A stretch of 64,000 nucleotides of DNA, taken from positions 6,081,395-6,145,394 of the forward strand of contig RPFO01000104.1 in assembly GCA_009746045.1 (NCBI GenBank). The letters are read 5' to 3'. The DNA comes from Mesostigma viride. Lineage: Eukaryota; Streptophyta; Mesostigmatophyceae; Mesostigmatales; Mesostigmataceae. Below, piece by piece: positions 63,337 to 64,000 of this stretch. The position numbers and the translations under genes were made by a program. The stretch's first letter is position 1; every line of letters starts with the position of its first letter. The notes under the pieces were generated by a model that saw nothing but the letters and a program-made list of their open reading frames with translations, was not told the origin of the DNA and did no database searches.

Positions 63337-63765
63337 CTATGCGATCCAGCCGGTCCACGACCTGTTTGTAGAGCTTGTGCCAAGGGGCAGCACCAAACAA
63401 ATGTGGGTGACGTTGCAAAAAACACCGGACTTGACGGAGCATAATGTCTCGGTCATATAGTCTTTGACCAACAAACGGTGCAAGAGTTCAACAAGAGTCG
63501 TGATGAAATCGACATGATAAGAACAAAGACGAGAAAAACGATGTAACTGACTGAGAACAACACCATATTTTGCTGTGTGGGAAAGGAGACTGTGAATATC
63601 GGGGTAACGAATAAAAGGAATTTGCTGGTATTTAGGATCCCTGCGCTTATCATAGACAGCCTTACGCCAGCCCTTCTTGTTATGGGTAATGTTAAGATCG
63701 AGGTAATTGCAATGAGTGTCCTCCGACTTGAGCTTTAACCCGTGTTTTTTTACAACGCGATACAT
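63337..63765 (-). pseudogene. Reverse transcriptase C-terminal fragment
   Basis: A 142-codon frame reads NYLDLNITHNKKGWRKAVYD, then PFIRYPDIHS, KYGVVLSQLHRFSRLCSYHV and LLHRLLVKDY. This run (a beta-hairpin, a YDKRRDP block, then a GV-SQLHRFSR-C helix and a short terminal helix) is the region after the RT catalytic core in Penelope-like and related LINE families. Catalytic motifs, and any GIY-YIG nuclease, are absent. The frame continues to the fragment's end without a clear stop in the family sense, so both ends are truncated. Confidence 0.5.
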
Positions 63766-63803
63766 CGCGTTGTAGGGTTAGAACGCGATGTATCGCGTTG
63801 TAA
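63751..63803. repeat. Two adjacent palindromes that are reverse complements of each other
   Basis: ACAACGCGATACATCGCGTT plus GT (63752-63773) is palindromic except for its AC centre. After AGGGTTAG comes AACGCGATGTATCGCGTTGT (63782-63801), the reverse complement of the first. Either can fold alone, or the pair can fold together. Confidence 0.85.
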
Positions 63804-64000
63804 TCTGACACGTGGCAAACCTATTAAACATGCGATTTTTGGTCTGAAACTTTCAAGATAGGTCAGAAACATCTCATAGAATTCAAGAAAAAATCCTGGT
63901 ATTTTTGGTATTTTTTTTGTGACAGCTGCAAACAAATATGTACCACTGAAATCAGGCATTTTCGCGGGACGAAGGTGAAGACGACGGCGATGGCGGCAGG

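Overview
This is nuclear DNA of a photosynthetic eukaryote, most likely a green alga. It has GT-AG introns, a nuclear gene with a chloroplast-transit-like N-terminus, chromodomain Ty3/gypsy, copia-type and non-LTR retrotransposons, a MITE, and long simple-sequence arrays. The species cannot be named from this sequence. Most of the window is nested transposon debris; two multi-exon host genes stand out.

Layout. 1-2.95 kb: decayed copia-type pol (+). 3-7.4 kb: unidentified coding-like remnants, a tandem 300-bp repeat, a gag-like region with a long hairpin, and a 1.4-kb TATA-containing LTR-like repeat. 7.6-15.4 kb: a nearly complete copia-type element (-) with 5-bp target duplications, whose left LTR carries a 301-bp MITE. 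15.4-16.1 kb: a second, truncated copy of the TATA repeat. 18.2-20.9 kb: an intact 898-aa non-LTR reverse transcriptase (-). 24.2-24.6 kb: a fragment of a relative of that RT (+). 24.63-34.03 kb: a full-length Ty3/gypsy chromovirus-type element with LTRs, primer site, polypurine tract and target duplication. 35-37.3 kb: copia-type RNase H remnant plus a third TATA repeat. 39.4-40.2 kb: a LINE endonuclease remnant split by a younger LINE tail.

40.9-50.9 kb (-): a six-exon gene for a fused class II aldolase/short-chain dehydrogenase of 831 aa. Its 4.7-kb second intron holds a 3.5-kb octamer satellite. 51.3-53.0 kb: two convergent LINE fragments. 54.3-59.9 kb (+): a five-exon gene for a 1,387-aa fused enzyme. 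It joins acetyl-CoA carboxyltransferase beta and alpha, a pyruvate-carboxylase-type carboxyltransferase and a biotin carrier domain, with no biotin carboxylase. 60.6-62.6 kb: LINE ORF1 fragments, one interrupted by a LINE tail with an 11-bp target duplication. 63.3-63.8 kb: another RT fragment and a paired palindrome.

Main result: the 54.3-kb gene has the parts of an ATP-independent, biotin-dependent transcarboxylase. The inferred reaction is oxaloacetate plus acetyl-CoA giving pyruvate plus malonyl-CoA, probably in the plastid, where it would feed fatty-acid synthesis without ATP and bicarbonate at that step. Second result: two independent copies of the copia-type element place the protease between integrase and reverse transcriptase, an order unlike either Ty1/copia or Ty3/gypsy.
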